This document shows positions 21,806 through 34,212 of a stretch of 64,000 nt of DNA, one piece after another. Position 1 is the first letter of the stretch; every line of letters begins with the position of its first letter. The stretch lies in NCBI RefSeq assembly GCF_947623445.1, contig NC_135240.1, forward strand, positions 14,136,001 to 14,200,000, given 5' to 3'. The DNA is from Clavelina lepadiformis (Eukaryota > Chordata > Ascidiacea > Aplousobranchia > Clavelinidae). The notes beneath the pieces were generated by a model. The model made no database searches. It was not told the DNA's origin and saw only the letters and a program-made list of their open reading frames with translations. The position numbers and the translations under genes are program-made.

Positions 21806-24800
21806 ATGGCAAATTTTGTGAGCAAACTAATTTCATCATTTTTGGTAATTTTGTATGTGCTTATCATTGCAACATCTGTGGTACCGTACACCATTATATT
21901 ATGGAGGTATGTAATTTTAAGTTTCCTAATGATTCAAAAGAACTTTTGTTTTTTAGTGGTTGTTCTAAATCAATGCAGTTTAATCCCATTGAGTGCACTA
22001 TATCATGAAGTTGTTGTTGTGAAGTCATGCCCGGTCTAACCTGCTTTGTTTTTATTGGTAGCTGGATAGTTGTATCGGCATTTTTACCTATCACATGGTT
22101 CCACAAGGTTGAAGATAGATTATGGGGCTGGTACCAAAGAATGATAGTTTTCTTCTTTGAACACTGCACTGGTAAGCAAAAAGCATTTTTGGTTAAAATG
22201 CAACAAATTAGTACAGTAGAATTCAGTTAACACATCCATCTCGGGACAAGCCAATTTTGGATGTAATAAGCAGTGATTGTAATTACTGTTTTTTTCTTTA
22301 ACCTGCACTTAAACCGGAGGTCGGGAACCTATGGCTCGCGAACCAGATATGGCTCTTTTGATGACGGCATCTGGCTCGCAGATAAATCTAAGCTGGCATT
22401 TCTTAGCACAATTGTTACGAATAAAACTTTTCTGTTATTTGTAGTTTTGTAATTTCTGTACCATGCAGCACCAGAAATCGCATTAACAGTAATTAGCATG
22501 TTATTAAAGAGTAAATTCAGACATTTACCGTTGTCTAAAATAGTTGGTTTTGCTTAAAAATGCACACGTTAGTTGCATTAAGTGTTGAAAAATATTATAT
22601 GGCTCTAACGGAAATAAAAATTAACAATATGTTGCTTTCATGGCTCCTTCGCCAAAAAGGTTCCCGACCCCTGACCTAAACTAACCCCCGGAGGTGAAAA
22701 TGCAATCAATATATTGTTTGTAAATAACACAGGAAAATCTTCACAACGAGTTTTTTTAGGTGGAAATGTCTTCCTAAGAGGGTCATCGCTCATATTTTTG
22801 TTTTATGAGGTTTTCGTTATAATAAGCCATTATTTGTGCAGTAATAAACCCGTTATGTTTGATTCTCGGGTTCTATTCTAAGGGTGTTTGCATGATCGAG
22901 GCACTTAATCGATAGCCCTGCAGTCTTGTCACCTCCAGCTGTTATACTCAAAGAGCCCTATTGGATAGGGTAGCCGATAAGCCCAGAAGAGGATGAAATG
23001 TCCCGGGCAAGCATGCATTCTCAAATCAACCGCCCACCTTTGGGACAAACAGTCGCCATCATCGTTAATGTGCCATTGTAAATCTATATGCTTGCTACAA
23101 TTGTTTGTGTTTGCTGCTAAACCCCTTATCAGCCAATGGCTCGAAAATCCAATAAAAATAATAATGAACCCTTTGAAGAATAGTTTTCCTGCATTATGGA
23201 TTGAAATTGGATGTACTTAGCCAGCGGTTTGCAAACTTTTTTGAGCATTACCCAAATCTGAGTTTGGTAACATCCTGCGACCCAAGCCTCAAACAGCGTA
23301 TTTTAACATACAAATGAATAATGATTTTATGGATGATTTTAGGCAGTACAGACAAGGAGTGATAGTGTGGTCAACTTTCTATAAAACAAGGTATTTTATT
23401 ACAAACAATCATTTGCATCGTCTTGCCACAACCAATACTTTGGAAATCACGGTACTACACGGTAGCTGGATGTATTAACAGTTTTTTTTTATAATGGGGA
23501 ATGAGAAAGACAATTTTGTCCCAAGCAATTTGGATGTAATAGGCTGTTGGATGTATTAACCGAATTCTACTGCATTACTATTGGTAATGCTATGGCAATC
23601 ATCGAAGACTGTCATTTCATATATCTAAATGTTTTTGCATTAACCAATGCTGACATGTATGGAATATATACTTTCTAGTTGTTTGTTACCATTGTTCAAA
23701 TAACGATATTTGTTGAGAAGTAATTTCCTCTATTGCAGGCGTTGAGGTTTTTATTAAGGGAAACATTCCACAGACTGTAGAAAATGCTCTGGTCATAAGT
23801 AATCACCAAAGCTTGTTGGATTGGATTGTTGCAGACTTTATTGCCTTGAGGTTAAAAAAGATATACCAAGTGATATAAACATTTCATAATGTATCAAAGT
23901 ATGTGCAGGCTCCATAATACATATTTTGTACGTACCGCTTTTCACGTTTAGTGACATTTTGCTTTTTAACGCATAAGAAAAATAAACCGTTACTGACGTA
24001 AAGCGTCGAACAGGGTCAAGCGTTACATGATAAATGTGGAAATAACTAAACTTGTGGTTAAAAACAAATTTTACAAAATAATATAAATGTTTCAGTTATT
24101 TTGAAAATAATTCTCTAGCCACAACATACTTCTTTATTTTCACAGCAAGTTAACGTTTGGCTTAATAAGGGAGTCAAGCTTTGTTTAGTGAAAACGCTGT
24201 CAGCACAATCCTAGAAAATGATTAGGCCAAATTACAATCTGCAGTTCCATAACTTACTGTTTATTTTCAGACAAGGAATGGTCGGTAATATGAGGTATGT
24301 TTTCAAAAACAGTCTAAAGTATTACCCACTGTATGGCTTTGGATTTGGAATACATGGTGGTGTTTTCGTGAGACGTGATGGGCAGTATAATGACAGAAAT
24401 ATGTCTGAGATACTCCAGAAATTGATTAAAAGGTGATTACAAAATATCTATTTGTAAAATTTAAAGCACTTTATTTTCTTTTTATATTAAAAAACATTTA
24501 CTTGTGCAGCTACTACAGCATTTATTCTACGCTCTTTCTTGCAGAAATGCTTCCCTTTATTTCCTGGTGTATCCAGAAGGCACCCGGTTTAATTCAAAGA
24601 GAAAAGATATTTTGGAAAAGAGCCAATCATTCGCCATCAAAAGTGGTTTAACACCATTGACTCAGGTTTATTGTTCGCATTATTAATATATTTTCAACTT
24701 TAACGTTTGTAAATATCTCCCATTTCTTTGCTTCACTTTGTTGAAGGTGTAAACATATGAATGTTACCACGTAACTGTTTTAAATGGTGGAAAAAGTGTA

Positions 24801-25762
24801 ACTTTATATTTTGTGTTTTTATTTGGAACAATGTAGATTTTGCCTCAAACAAACTTAAATCTATAGAGATTTTTGGTAATGGTATTGTCTATGCAGAAAG
24901 TATGCATAAAGCGACACTTTTAGTCTTAGTTGCACATTTTTGGCAGGTTTTAACTCCAAGAGTGAAAGCATTTGATTCGGCCCTCAATTCACTTAATACG
25001 TACATTCATGCTATTTATGATATCACAGTCATTTATGATACATCTGGCAAAGGTGACTACAAAATGTAATGCATTGGTGGTGCAGCCTTTGGTCTATTTT
25101 GTTGAATAACTACAAAGTTGGTTAAGATGAAAGATTTAGTTTTGTCTGTTTTTGTCTAATTTCAACCTAGCTTATTTTTATCGCTTATATTAACATGTTT
25201 AAGTTACTGTATTTTTCTGTAGATATGAGACCACAACCTCCTTCAGCTTTGCAGTTTTTAGCAGGTCAATGTAAACGTGTTTACATACATTTTGAAAGAA
25301 TACCAGTTGATGATGCTCTGCATAAAATAAATACTATCAAAGAAACTGATCGTGCTACCGCATCTATGAAGTGGCTTCATGGGCGATTTGAAATCAAAGA
25401 GAATATATTACGAGATTTCTATAATCTGGGTACATTTGTTACAATATAATTTTACGTTTTTTCAATAAATTTTTATAGTGTTGAAATTGTCTATCAGATG
25501 CTATACTAACATAATTTTCATAGATGAAGTGAGCAATGGCGCAACTGATGGTAACAATAGTGCAAACAGAAACAAACAACAGCGCCATAAACTAGGGAAA
25601 AGAAGCAAATTGCCGTTGTCATATACATTTCCTGCTGCAGCTGCTTTTGTCCTTGTAAATGCCTTTAGTTTGTATTTTCTTTTAGGAAGATGGATGTATT
25701 TATTTACATGCACAATAGGGATGTTTTTTTGTGTATTGTACGCTCATTTCTTTTTTAAATAA
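21806..25762 (+). CDS. AGPAT5: Lysophosphatidic acid acyltransferase (AGPAT5-like), 385 aa
   Basis: The exons are 21806-21906, 22062-22171, 23739-23850, 24271-24432, 24545-24665, 24947-25052, 25223-25429 and 25524-25762, 1158 nt with all phases matching. The enzyme transfers an acyl chain to lysophosphatidic acid to make phosphatidic acid in the ER or mitochondrial membrane. Acyltransferase motif I is NHQSLLD (residues 92-98; His and Asp are the catalytic pair). The GGVFVRR block is at 137-143 and the YPEGTR block at 171-176. A hydrophobic segment lies near residues 8-30, and the C-terminus ends in hydrophobic segments. The order FFFEHCTG, then the motifs, then VLTPRVKAF and KWLHGRFEIKENIL, matches vertebrate AGPAT5 rather than AGPAT1-4. 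A Asn/Gln-rich linker of about 25 residues before the last membrane region makes it about 20 residues longer than the human protein. The start follows a 3' splice site at 21761 by 44 nt. Confidence 0.93.
22315..22673 (+). mobile_element. Non-autonomous hAT-type element (family A), 359 bp
   Basis: It runs from CGGAGGTCGGGAACCTATGG to AAAGGTTCCCGACCCCTG, with flanking 8-mers ACTTAAAC and ACCTAAAC (7 of 8). The interior holds no transposase. It is the same family as 13434-13759 in the opposite orientation and sits in intron 2 of AGPAT5. Confidence 0.8.
22850..23050 (+). repeat. Possible SINE remnant
   Basis: A B-box-like word (TTTGATTCTCGGGTTC) is followed by GC-richer sequence unlike the surrounding intron, including AGGCACTTAATCGATAGCCC. 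No A box or tail is clear. It lies in AGPAT5 intron 2. Confidence 0.25.
23222..23300 (+). mobile_element. hAT-like left-end remnant
   Basis: CAGCGGTTTGCAAACTTTTT followed by a degenerate TTACCCAAATCTG block resembles the left terminus of hAT elements. A matching right end was not found. Confidence 0.3.
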
Positions 25763-28239
25763 GTGTTCTGAATTATATAACATTTTAATATTAAGAAAAT
25801 TGCCAAGTTACATGGATAATATGTTCAAGAGATTATATAAAAGAGATTCACTTTGCCACTATACGTGGAGATATGGTAGTTCAATGTTGTATACACATTA
25901 CGCAGTTCTTTTTGCAGTACTTTTGTTTTTGTTGTGTAGATTTCAGTAATAAATAAGTGTGTTGTATTTCGTATTCTTAAAAGTGTTTATTGTCACTGAT
26001 ACTTATTTGCATGGTTATTTTTGCAAAATAATGTGGCCAAGGAATTAATGTGTTCTCGTACAGTGCAATAGCCAATTGATTTATTATACAGCCAAAAATA
26101 TCTGTTTTTCATTTCCTAAAAATACCAATGTGCAGTTGCATTTTTTCATTCATATTTAATGCATCTTAATGGACTGGGATTGTAATGTGGTAATATTTGT
26201 TTCACTCAATCGTTCAGAACTGTACTTTTTTGATTAAATTATAAAGCAAGCCCTTTGTTGTCAAAAATCAAGGTTGCCATGGAAATTTCGTGCATTGACC
26301 TTTAGATTTCACAAGTAGTTCAACATTTAATCATTTATACATTTGCAGATAAATGCTGAAATCTATTGTCTACGCTCTTGTGATATTAAATAGATTTTCT
26401 TTTTTTGTTAGATGTTATTTACCTGTGATTGTGTATAATTGTTTTTATTAAAAAAGATCTGATCTGATAGTAGGATGCTTGGCGTTTTGTTGTACTATCA
26501 ATTTTTTTGACGAAGTATTATTAATGGTATCATCAATACACAAACTTTAACAGTAAATTGATTTTGTTAACTGTGATCATCTCAAACCATTATAATTGTA
26601 GTATTTTGTGTTTTCCTTAGCTAATTATATGAAGTAAACACCATATAAAATGTAGCTGTGTTACTGTTTGTACTATACTGTGCACCCTTTTTCGGTTTAT
26701 ATGCACTTACTACAGCAGGTTAATAATACACATCATTCCTTAGAGTACACTATAAAACCTAGCGCTCATAGTATTTGTAAAACAAGTTTTTTTTGTAATA
26801 TAACGAATATGGTATATTATGAAGTATACCAAGGGTTTTAGAGCAGCTATGTTCAATCAAAATGTTGATATTATTTAAATAAAAAGTTATTCAAAAACCT
26901 TCATACAAATTTTGATGGAATTTAAAGAATAAGTTTATACAAATTTTGATTACTTTAAAGAAAACTTGCACAACATTTTGGTTAGTTGATGTTAGACATA
27001 AATGATTTTAGGCGAATGAAATTTGGAGATAAGGCTGGAGTGGATAGTACAGTATAGCAATGTATGTATAGCAGTCTGCAAGTTTGAGGCTAAAATTATG
27101 AAATGTATAAAAAAGTAAGGATGTATAGGCACATAGAATGCAATACAACTATACTAAAATCACTACCGAATATAATTGCCAGACAGATATGTGTATTTGC
27201 AAAAGCAAGGATACGACTTGTGCACGTTTGAATAAACATGCCTGGCTATTATTATGCTTAGTATTTGGTTATGTTTTTCTAAAAAATTGGCTGGGTATGT
27301 TTAAAAAAGAAAAACCTGTAGTCCATTACATAAAAGCTAAGGCAATAAATACTGAGGCTGCGCTAAAGCTAAAACTTTTCCATGCCTTTTCTCTGGGCCC
27401 ATTTCTACAACAGAAAAAAGTGTTTGTATACAGGTAGGAACAGTATAAAAATTGTGCCGTATGTAACTACTGAAGTAAGGTTTGGTCATTGATACCGTTA
27501 AACTATTCTTAACATTTCTTTTTTCTCAAATCAACTTTCTAAAATAACAACTAAAGAAAAAATAAATTAATTTCCTATTTACCAAGTTGCTACAGTGGAA
27601 GGCACACTACTTCACCATTTACTTGTACTACACAGATCGTTACCAAATGCAGTATGGTCACGAGCTGATATGACGTACGTGCACAGTACACACTTCCTGA
27701 AGGCTACTTTAGATCATTTATAGACAGGCTGACTACAAAACAATCGATCTTCACTTAAATGCCAGCTCATTCGATGTGTTTCTTGTGACCAATTATATCA
27801 AAACAACCGCTTGTTTTCTGCTTTCTTTTCATCCCTTATCAATCATAATCATATTTTCAACACAGTACAAAAAAATTGGTAAAAATAGCAATGTGAGAAG
27901 CTTTATTGCAGACAACCAGCGGTATGTATCTTATTCCCGATTGAGAACAACTTGATTTAGGCGATTGATCCAACCGGTGCATCCTCAATATTTATTGATA
28001 AAACTTGTACAGACATTGCCTCAACTCTCTGACATACAAAATACAGAAAACTTCTCCACAAAATATTGAGATATTCAACACAATTTCAGTGCTGAAGTAC
28101 ACATTACTCCTTTACATTTGTCCAGGTTAAGAATACTTGGAGACAAAGCACTAAAATCTATTGCTTTGTTGCTCAGTTATTAATATGAAATGATGAATAT
28201 TGAGCAAATGAAGCACACTGTTAGCCAATTGGTATGTTA
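25763..28239. other. Intergenic, AGPAT5 and YJU2 tail to tail
   Basis: It contains the AGPAT5 3' UTR, with an AATAAA near 25949 as the likely polyadenylation signal, and AT-rich sequence. A 99-codon frame at 27138-27437 has no recognised similarity and no supporting splice chain. Nothing else is supported. Confidence 0.5.
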
Positions 28240-31200
28240 TCAGTCTGAATCAGATCCATTGCTGGAGCCACTTCCATAACCCCCCAATAAACCCAAACCG
28301 CCACTGGTATTTGATTTGAGATCTAAAACTATGGTATTGGGATTTATAGCTGGTTCAGTTGTGCTTCCCTCTGAACTCTCATCTTTGCAATTTGGGGGAT
28401 TGCTTCCTGTTTCTCCAACTTCTTTTTCAGGTTTTGATTCTAAATTTAAAGTATGGTTTGTTTTCTTGCGCACTATTCCAAGCAAAGCGGCAGTTTTCTT
28501 TCTCTCATCCTTTCTAGCAATCTTCGGGGCACTTGTTGATGGTTTGTTTTCCTGTAAAGTATAAACATAACGTTTATATTTTGAAAAGTTTGACATTATT
28601 TCAGGAGAAAGCAGAGAAAAATTAGTCAAAAATGCATTATGTATTACGTACATCTACCAATAAATCGGAAGCCGGTCTCTTAGTTGAAACATTTGCAGCT
28701 GTACTTGTAGTAGGGCCTTCATCATCACTGTCATCTTGCAATCTTCTTATCATTTGGTTGTTAAAAATTTTTCTAAACCCAGAAAATTAGGTATTGGACA
28801 GCTCAGAAAAAACAGCATGTATTTTCATTAAGTTATCCGAAGTAGTTGTCATAAAACTCGGATTGAAATCAAACATGAAAACATGCTTTAAGTTTTTACC
28901 TGATTTCTTCATTCTCTTCTTCCTTTTCTCTTGCAACTCTTTCTTCTTCTGTTTCCTGGCGATTTCGCAACATTCCATCATAGTCTATTCCTGCGTGTCG
29001 TTGATTTAGCTCACGGAGTTCTTCTAAGCTTTCCATCATCTCCATTTCACGCTTAGAGTCCCTTGTTCTAATTTCCAACATCTAAGACATCGCAATGGTT
29101 ATAAAGGTTGGATATGTTTCAAAACTGTGCTTTGAAAACAAATACAAACAAATACATTTCTATGCGAACCTTCATGGGATTTGCTTCATCAGCCTCTCGC
29201 TTTGCTTGCAATCTTTTCTCCTCTTGATCAATAAGTTTTTCAGCTTCAAAGTTCCTCGTGGCCCCATGTTCCATTGAGTAGTCCATATTTTCAGGATCAG
29301 TCTTAACAAAGTTTTACACATAAATGAATAATAACAATGAATAATAAATGAATTGAACCCTGGCACCATATACTTACAGTATTTACTTACCTTGAAAGTA
29401 ATTTCTGCGACACATTTTGTGCATTTAATGTAAAATCTATAAATCCGTAATCCTAAAAAATTTTCATCCTGGACTGTTTCCATTCTTGCATTAAATTTAG
29501 TCCCCTTGTATATATAGTTTCCACAGGTTTTGCACCTGAATAATATTGCACATAAAATAATAGCTATTAATTTGGCACAAAGATTATAGCCTAATGTTAG
29601 TAGACTAGTAAACGCTTCTCTTTAAAATACTGTATTGCAAATTAAACTTTATACAGATATATGTGCATTTTTATGATAGCATAAAAGAATTTGAGAAGAA
29701 GTAATACAAAGAATGCTAAATTTGTTTATTTTATTAAATACATGTTAATCTTAAAGACATGCATAATGCAAATGATTTAATGCAGTGGTTCCCAAACTTT
29801 GTAAGTTTCCAGCACAGTAATTTTGATTAAAAATAATTTAATCAATGGGGAATGCAACTTTTGTCACCTTCGAATATTGTTTAATTTACTAGGTCTGGCT
29901 CTTATTTTTATGAGGTTGCTCTTCTTACAAAATTTGGAGCTCACGATGTTCTTGGGACCACCAGTCAGTGCAACAGTGAGCTGCATCATATCCTTAGGGA
30001 ACCTCTGTTTAATGAATTTTGTTTTATATTTTAAAAGGCAAACCTCATATTAAATGGGGCCATCACTCTGATCACGTATTGTCTGTCTTTTGCCCTCTTA
30101 AGCTTCGGAATCTTTGATGGATCATAATCTGGAGGATAGTATTTCTATATAAAACAACAATATATCTTATATCAGAATACATATATATACTTTAAAACTG
30201 ATAATTTTGCTGGCAAATTAATTGTTGAAGAAAGGCAATTTGGTAAGGAGAAACGTAAAGCTGGGCACAACTGCAGGAGCGATGTCGAGAGTGATGCTCT
30301 TTTCAAATTAGGAGCAAATCCATGAGTGCATTCTTTTTTAAAGATTATCTGGTCATCATCCTTTTTTTGCTCAAACAACTAGTTGTCATCATAGTGTCAT
30401 AATTTGCTTCATGTTGCCGTTATTTTTATAACTTAATAGATGGGCCTATATGCTTTGAAAGTGAAGAATATAGAATTATATTAAACAACAACGCCTACAG
30501 TTATGAAGGTTTTAAAAACTTTACTCGTCTATTAAACATTTGTGGCAGATATGACAAAAACAAAACTCTTCAATATCAGATTCCAAAAAATTCCCCAATA
30601 TTTACAACAAATTTTAATAAGCATTTATTAAGCTAGTACAATTAGACATACGTTTTACAATGCAATCAAAGAAGGCGAAATTGTTTTTGAAAATATGTTA
30701 ATATGAGTAAAAATATTTTTAATTGCTAAAAAGAGTGGAAGCGTGAACAGCTAAATGAGCTCTTTTTGTAGAAAAGAATGGAAGCACTCGTAAACGATTG
30801 TCTTTTTTTTATCGGTGAATGAGAGAGTGTGAGCAATGCTCTTTTTAAAAGAGCGGTTGCTCAGCTCTGGGAGAAAGACAAGCATATCTGGAACGGTGCA
30901 ATTTCTTAATATCAGTGGGATTAAGGTATGAGTTAGTTCTGAACCAATATGGAAAATTCTGCACATATATATGACTCGGTAAGGTGCATACCAAATTTTA
31001 TCAAGAACACAAAACTTTGAAATTAAACAATCAAGGCAAGTTTGCTTGCTTCAACGTCAGCTTAAAATAAATTAAGATTTGAGTAAAACAGTATCATAGC
31101 TTAAAACAGTCTTCAGCACAAAATATTTGCGATCAAGCAGTAAAGTAATATACTGTGGCACATAACGTGAACAGAAAATTTATTAACTGAAAGTTCTGAC

Positions 31201-32159
31201 GCCTCAAAAAGGCGTTGTTCTTCCCAGGAAGCACTCAAAATCAGAATGGCAAAAAAATTCTATTTCAAATGTGGGTTGTAAGCTGAACTTAAATAAATAT
31301 AAAAAGCATCTTCATCCTCACTTCAGCACGTGCTAATCGAAGCATACTTCAAAAGGTCACCAGGATAAACAAAAACGTAAAATGTTCCAAAAAGTTAATA
31401 AAATTCTTTTATGTAAATTCAGGATAGGCTACTTAGTGTGGCCTTGACCGCCGCAATACTTAACCCAAACTGGAAAGTAAGGCTATTTTAAAAGAAAAAC
31501 CATGCATGCAAAGACTCAAATTTTGGAATAATGGCATGCAATAAAGCTTGAATTCTTTGTTTAAGTTTTTTTTTTGTTTACTGGTATCAGACTATTTGTG
31601 GGAAGGACAAAATTCATCGGGTCTAGTATGCAAGTGCACAACCAAATAACGTGACAATTTCGGTAGCTGGGGTCTAGAATACAAAGGCATCTTATGATTG
31701 TGCACTTGTATACTAGACCCGATGAATCTCGTGCACGCAGGTGTCACATTTTCCACTATTGCTTACGATCGAGATTATGTAGGCTTAAGTCTATTCTGAG
31801 AAAAAGTCTTACTATATCATATCAAGATGGTAAGCCTTGGCAGTTGACAATTCATCAACTACTGTTACTTTTCGATGCGTACCCTACATAGTTACAAAAA
31901 TTACTTGCTTGTTTTAAGCCCTTGGGCTTTGCCACTTTTTTCTGCTCGTTAAATGTTTGTGAGCATGTGGTTTTATTGTGCTATAACTACAACGGTTAGC
32001 ATCGTAACTTTCGCTCCGCACAGTTAATCGCGAAAAATAAACATTACAATACTGTCAAAACTAAGCCTACTTCTTACACAAGAGCAAATGACATAAAGAT
32101 AGATTAGAAACATGATGTTATGCTTTCATACTCACGTTTAATACTTTTCTTTCGGACAT
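28240..32159 (-). CDS. YJU2: Spliceosome factor YJU2 (CCDC94/CWC16 family), 336 aa
   Basis: Read on the minus strand the exons are 32136-32159, 30044-30144, 29391-29535, 29170-29301, 28900-29081, 28658-28772 and 28240-28551, 1011 nt with matching phases. YJU2 joins the spliceosome around activation and promotes the first (branching) step. The N-terminus [20 protein letters not shown] and the four zinc cysteines C43, C46, C80 and C83 fall exactly where they do in the human protein. [20 protein letters not shown] follows, then a charged coiled-coil region (about 130-205), then a low-complexity Ser/Pro/Lys-rich tail ending in Gly/Ser and SNGSDSD, as is usual for the family. The 8-codon first exon is separated by a 2.0 kb intron. 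The gene lies head to head with SLC35C1. The tail is the least conserved part. Confidence 0.94.
29783..30007 (+). mobile_element. Non-autonomous hAT-like element, 225 bp
   Basis: The left end is CAGTGGTTCCCAAACTTTG and the right end CCTTAGGGAACCTCTG. The flanks share TTTAATG (left ATTTAATG, right TTTAATGA). It lies in YJU2 intron 2, 37 bp from an exon. Confidence 0.6.
30676..30870 (+). repeat. Dispersed repeat, copy 2
   Basis: This is the second copy of the family also found at 9518-9700. It shares TTGTTTTTGAAAAT, TTTTTAATTGCTAAAAAGA and the TTTTTAAAAGAG-GGTTGCTCAGC end. It lies in the first intron of YJU2. A weaker relative, inverted, may sit near 47830-47880. Confidence 0.4.
31619..31720 (+). 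mobile_element. MITE family B, copy 1 (102 bp)
   Basis: The ends GGGTCTAGTATGCAAGTGCA and its inverted partner TGCACTTGTATACTAGACCC are near-perfect inverted repeats. The complementarity extends 7 more bases outward (ATTCATC and GATGAAT). The interior shares CAAAGGCATC and GTAGCT words with the copy at 48538-48628. No coding capacity. It lies in YJU2 intron 1. Confidence 0.65.
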
Positions 32160-34212
32160 GATAGAATAAAATGTTGGTCCTGATTTTCTAGTACCTTCAA
32201 GATAATTCTATTCGGCCAAATATACTTCACACAAAAAAATAACACCATATATCTCCTGAAGGGGACAGTCCCATTGACAAAATCGTTTCTGGAAAAGCAT
32301 AGATATTGTATAAAAGTGTTTCTATAATATCTATGCGGAAAAGTCATTGCTAGGTATATTTTATTCCCATATGCTATGAGTCTGTGCTAGACATTGGCAA
32401 AGGTGAAGGAAAATTTTGGAGGTTAAATTTCCTTTCTTTCTTCGGCACTTAACGTGTAAAAAAAATTAAAAATATCATCATAGCTACAGATGAAAGCAGG
32501 TATATTATGTGACTTATGACCTAGCAGAACTCTCCCTATGAAATTATTTGCACACGCCATATAACGCCTACAATGTAAATTTTCACTTGTTTCACCGGCA
32601 TCAGCTTTGTTCAATAATGTGTTAAAAATATGGCAAATACTATATATATTGATTTACAGTCGAATGTTGCTAACCAAAGAATAAAAATGAAGAAAAACAA
32701 AAGCATCTGCCATGGTAATTTTGAGATTTTTTTTTGCATTGAAGGGAAACATTGCAGAACCTAGCGGGCTATCTGAAACAGTCTAACGTGGCGTTTCATT
32801 TGACTGTTGCTGGGTACAAGTAGGCTATTGTTTAAATGTTTGTTGTGCAGTACAGACGAAAGACTGGAAAAGTTTTACAAGATGATAGCAGCCTACTCGC
32901 AACTAGGTTGAAAACACAATTGAAAAATTTTTGTCTCAATTCAAATTTAGTGCTGAAATATTCTATAGTGAATGGAATAAATTTTGGCAGCGTCTATAGG
33001 CCTAGGCCTATATTTTGATAGATTATTAGACTATTTTATCCGAATGCTGCAAGTTATCGAATTTAGAAAAAGCAACTTCATTAAACGTCCACTGAAGTAG
33101 GCCAAGACACTTGCACCTGCAGCCGGGTAGGGTAGGAAGGTAGGAAATACCAATACAGCAATTGCCAATTAGGTCAGTAGCCTATATTGAAATCCAGTAC
33201 CCTAGCTTAGGCTATATGCTAGCCTAATTTTCAATTTAAAATGACAAAGTAGGCTAACTTTTCAAAAGTCGAAATCAATCTGAAACTATTCAGACCCAAA
33301 CTCTTGCTTCCCGTAACTAAATTAAGCTAAGCTGTGAATTGAAATTTATGCGAATTTTAAATTTTATTGACATAGCCTACTAAATTTTTAATGAACTCTA
33401 AGTTGAACTAGCAGTCTATAGTGGAAAGTGTGGCACCTACACGAACAAAGTTTATCAACATTAATTTATTAATTAGATTAATTAATTACATAAACAAACA
33501 ATTAGACTTCAGTGTACGTCATCATGCGAAGATTTGTGTCTTTGCATGCATGATTTCTAGTCTAAAACTGTCATACTTTTCAGCCGGGCTAAAAGTTTAA
33601 ATTAATTCCCTCAGACCCAAACTGTAACGTCTCATCACTAGGCTTACCATAAATTATGGTTTGGCTGGGACATTCCCAGTTGTTAATCATTTTCAGTCAA
33701 TAACAAAAAAAATTTCCATGGCATTTTTTGTTGTTGAAATTTTAAAAACATGATTTATTTTAATACCGTATGAAAAATGTAGCAGTTTGGGTCAGTGGGT
33801 TATCATAAAAATTGATCTGCTCCTTCAAAATAACTATTTTCAGTTTTAAAGCTAAAGTCATGAACAAGGAAGTAGTATACAAATGCATCACATTGCCATG
33901 CACTTCTTTACTAGGCCCTAGTTTTGAACCAATTCCAGAAATTTATATTTTAATCCTACTGTCATTGCTATGGCAATGACACGTCATCGGTTTTTAGGAC
34001 AGTGTTAGCACACTGCCCTAAGTTGTCTAAATGTTATGCAAAATTTAAAATCAGTTTTCGGATGTCCATGAGTAAATGCAATTATTTAATGATAACATAG
34101 TATGTTCATAAAAATGAGCAACTAAATAAGAAAACCTCAATTATGAAGAAACAATTCATAGATTTATAGAGGAAAAGCTGGCTACCATTAGTTAGATTTT
34201 TATACTGGTGGA
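32160..34212. promoter_or_regulatory. Divergent intergenic region between YJU2 and SLC35C1
   Basis: Two kilobases lie between two head-to-head genes and hold no supported coding exon. The right half is rich in GGCCTA words (for example at 32998-33010). Promoters for both genes should lie here but cannot be placed by eye. Confidence 0.4.

Noticed and set aside
25731..25949. 72-codon frame overlapping the end of AGPAT5
   Set aside because: It lies in another frame of the AGPAT5 last exon and 3' UTR.
27138..27437. 99-codon plus-strand frame with a hydrophobic stretch
   Set aside because: No recognised similarity, no flanking exon signals, and it lies in AT-rich sequence downstream of AGPAT5.
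28316..28564. 82-codon plus-strand frame
   Set aside because: Shadow of the last YJU2 exon on the minus strand.
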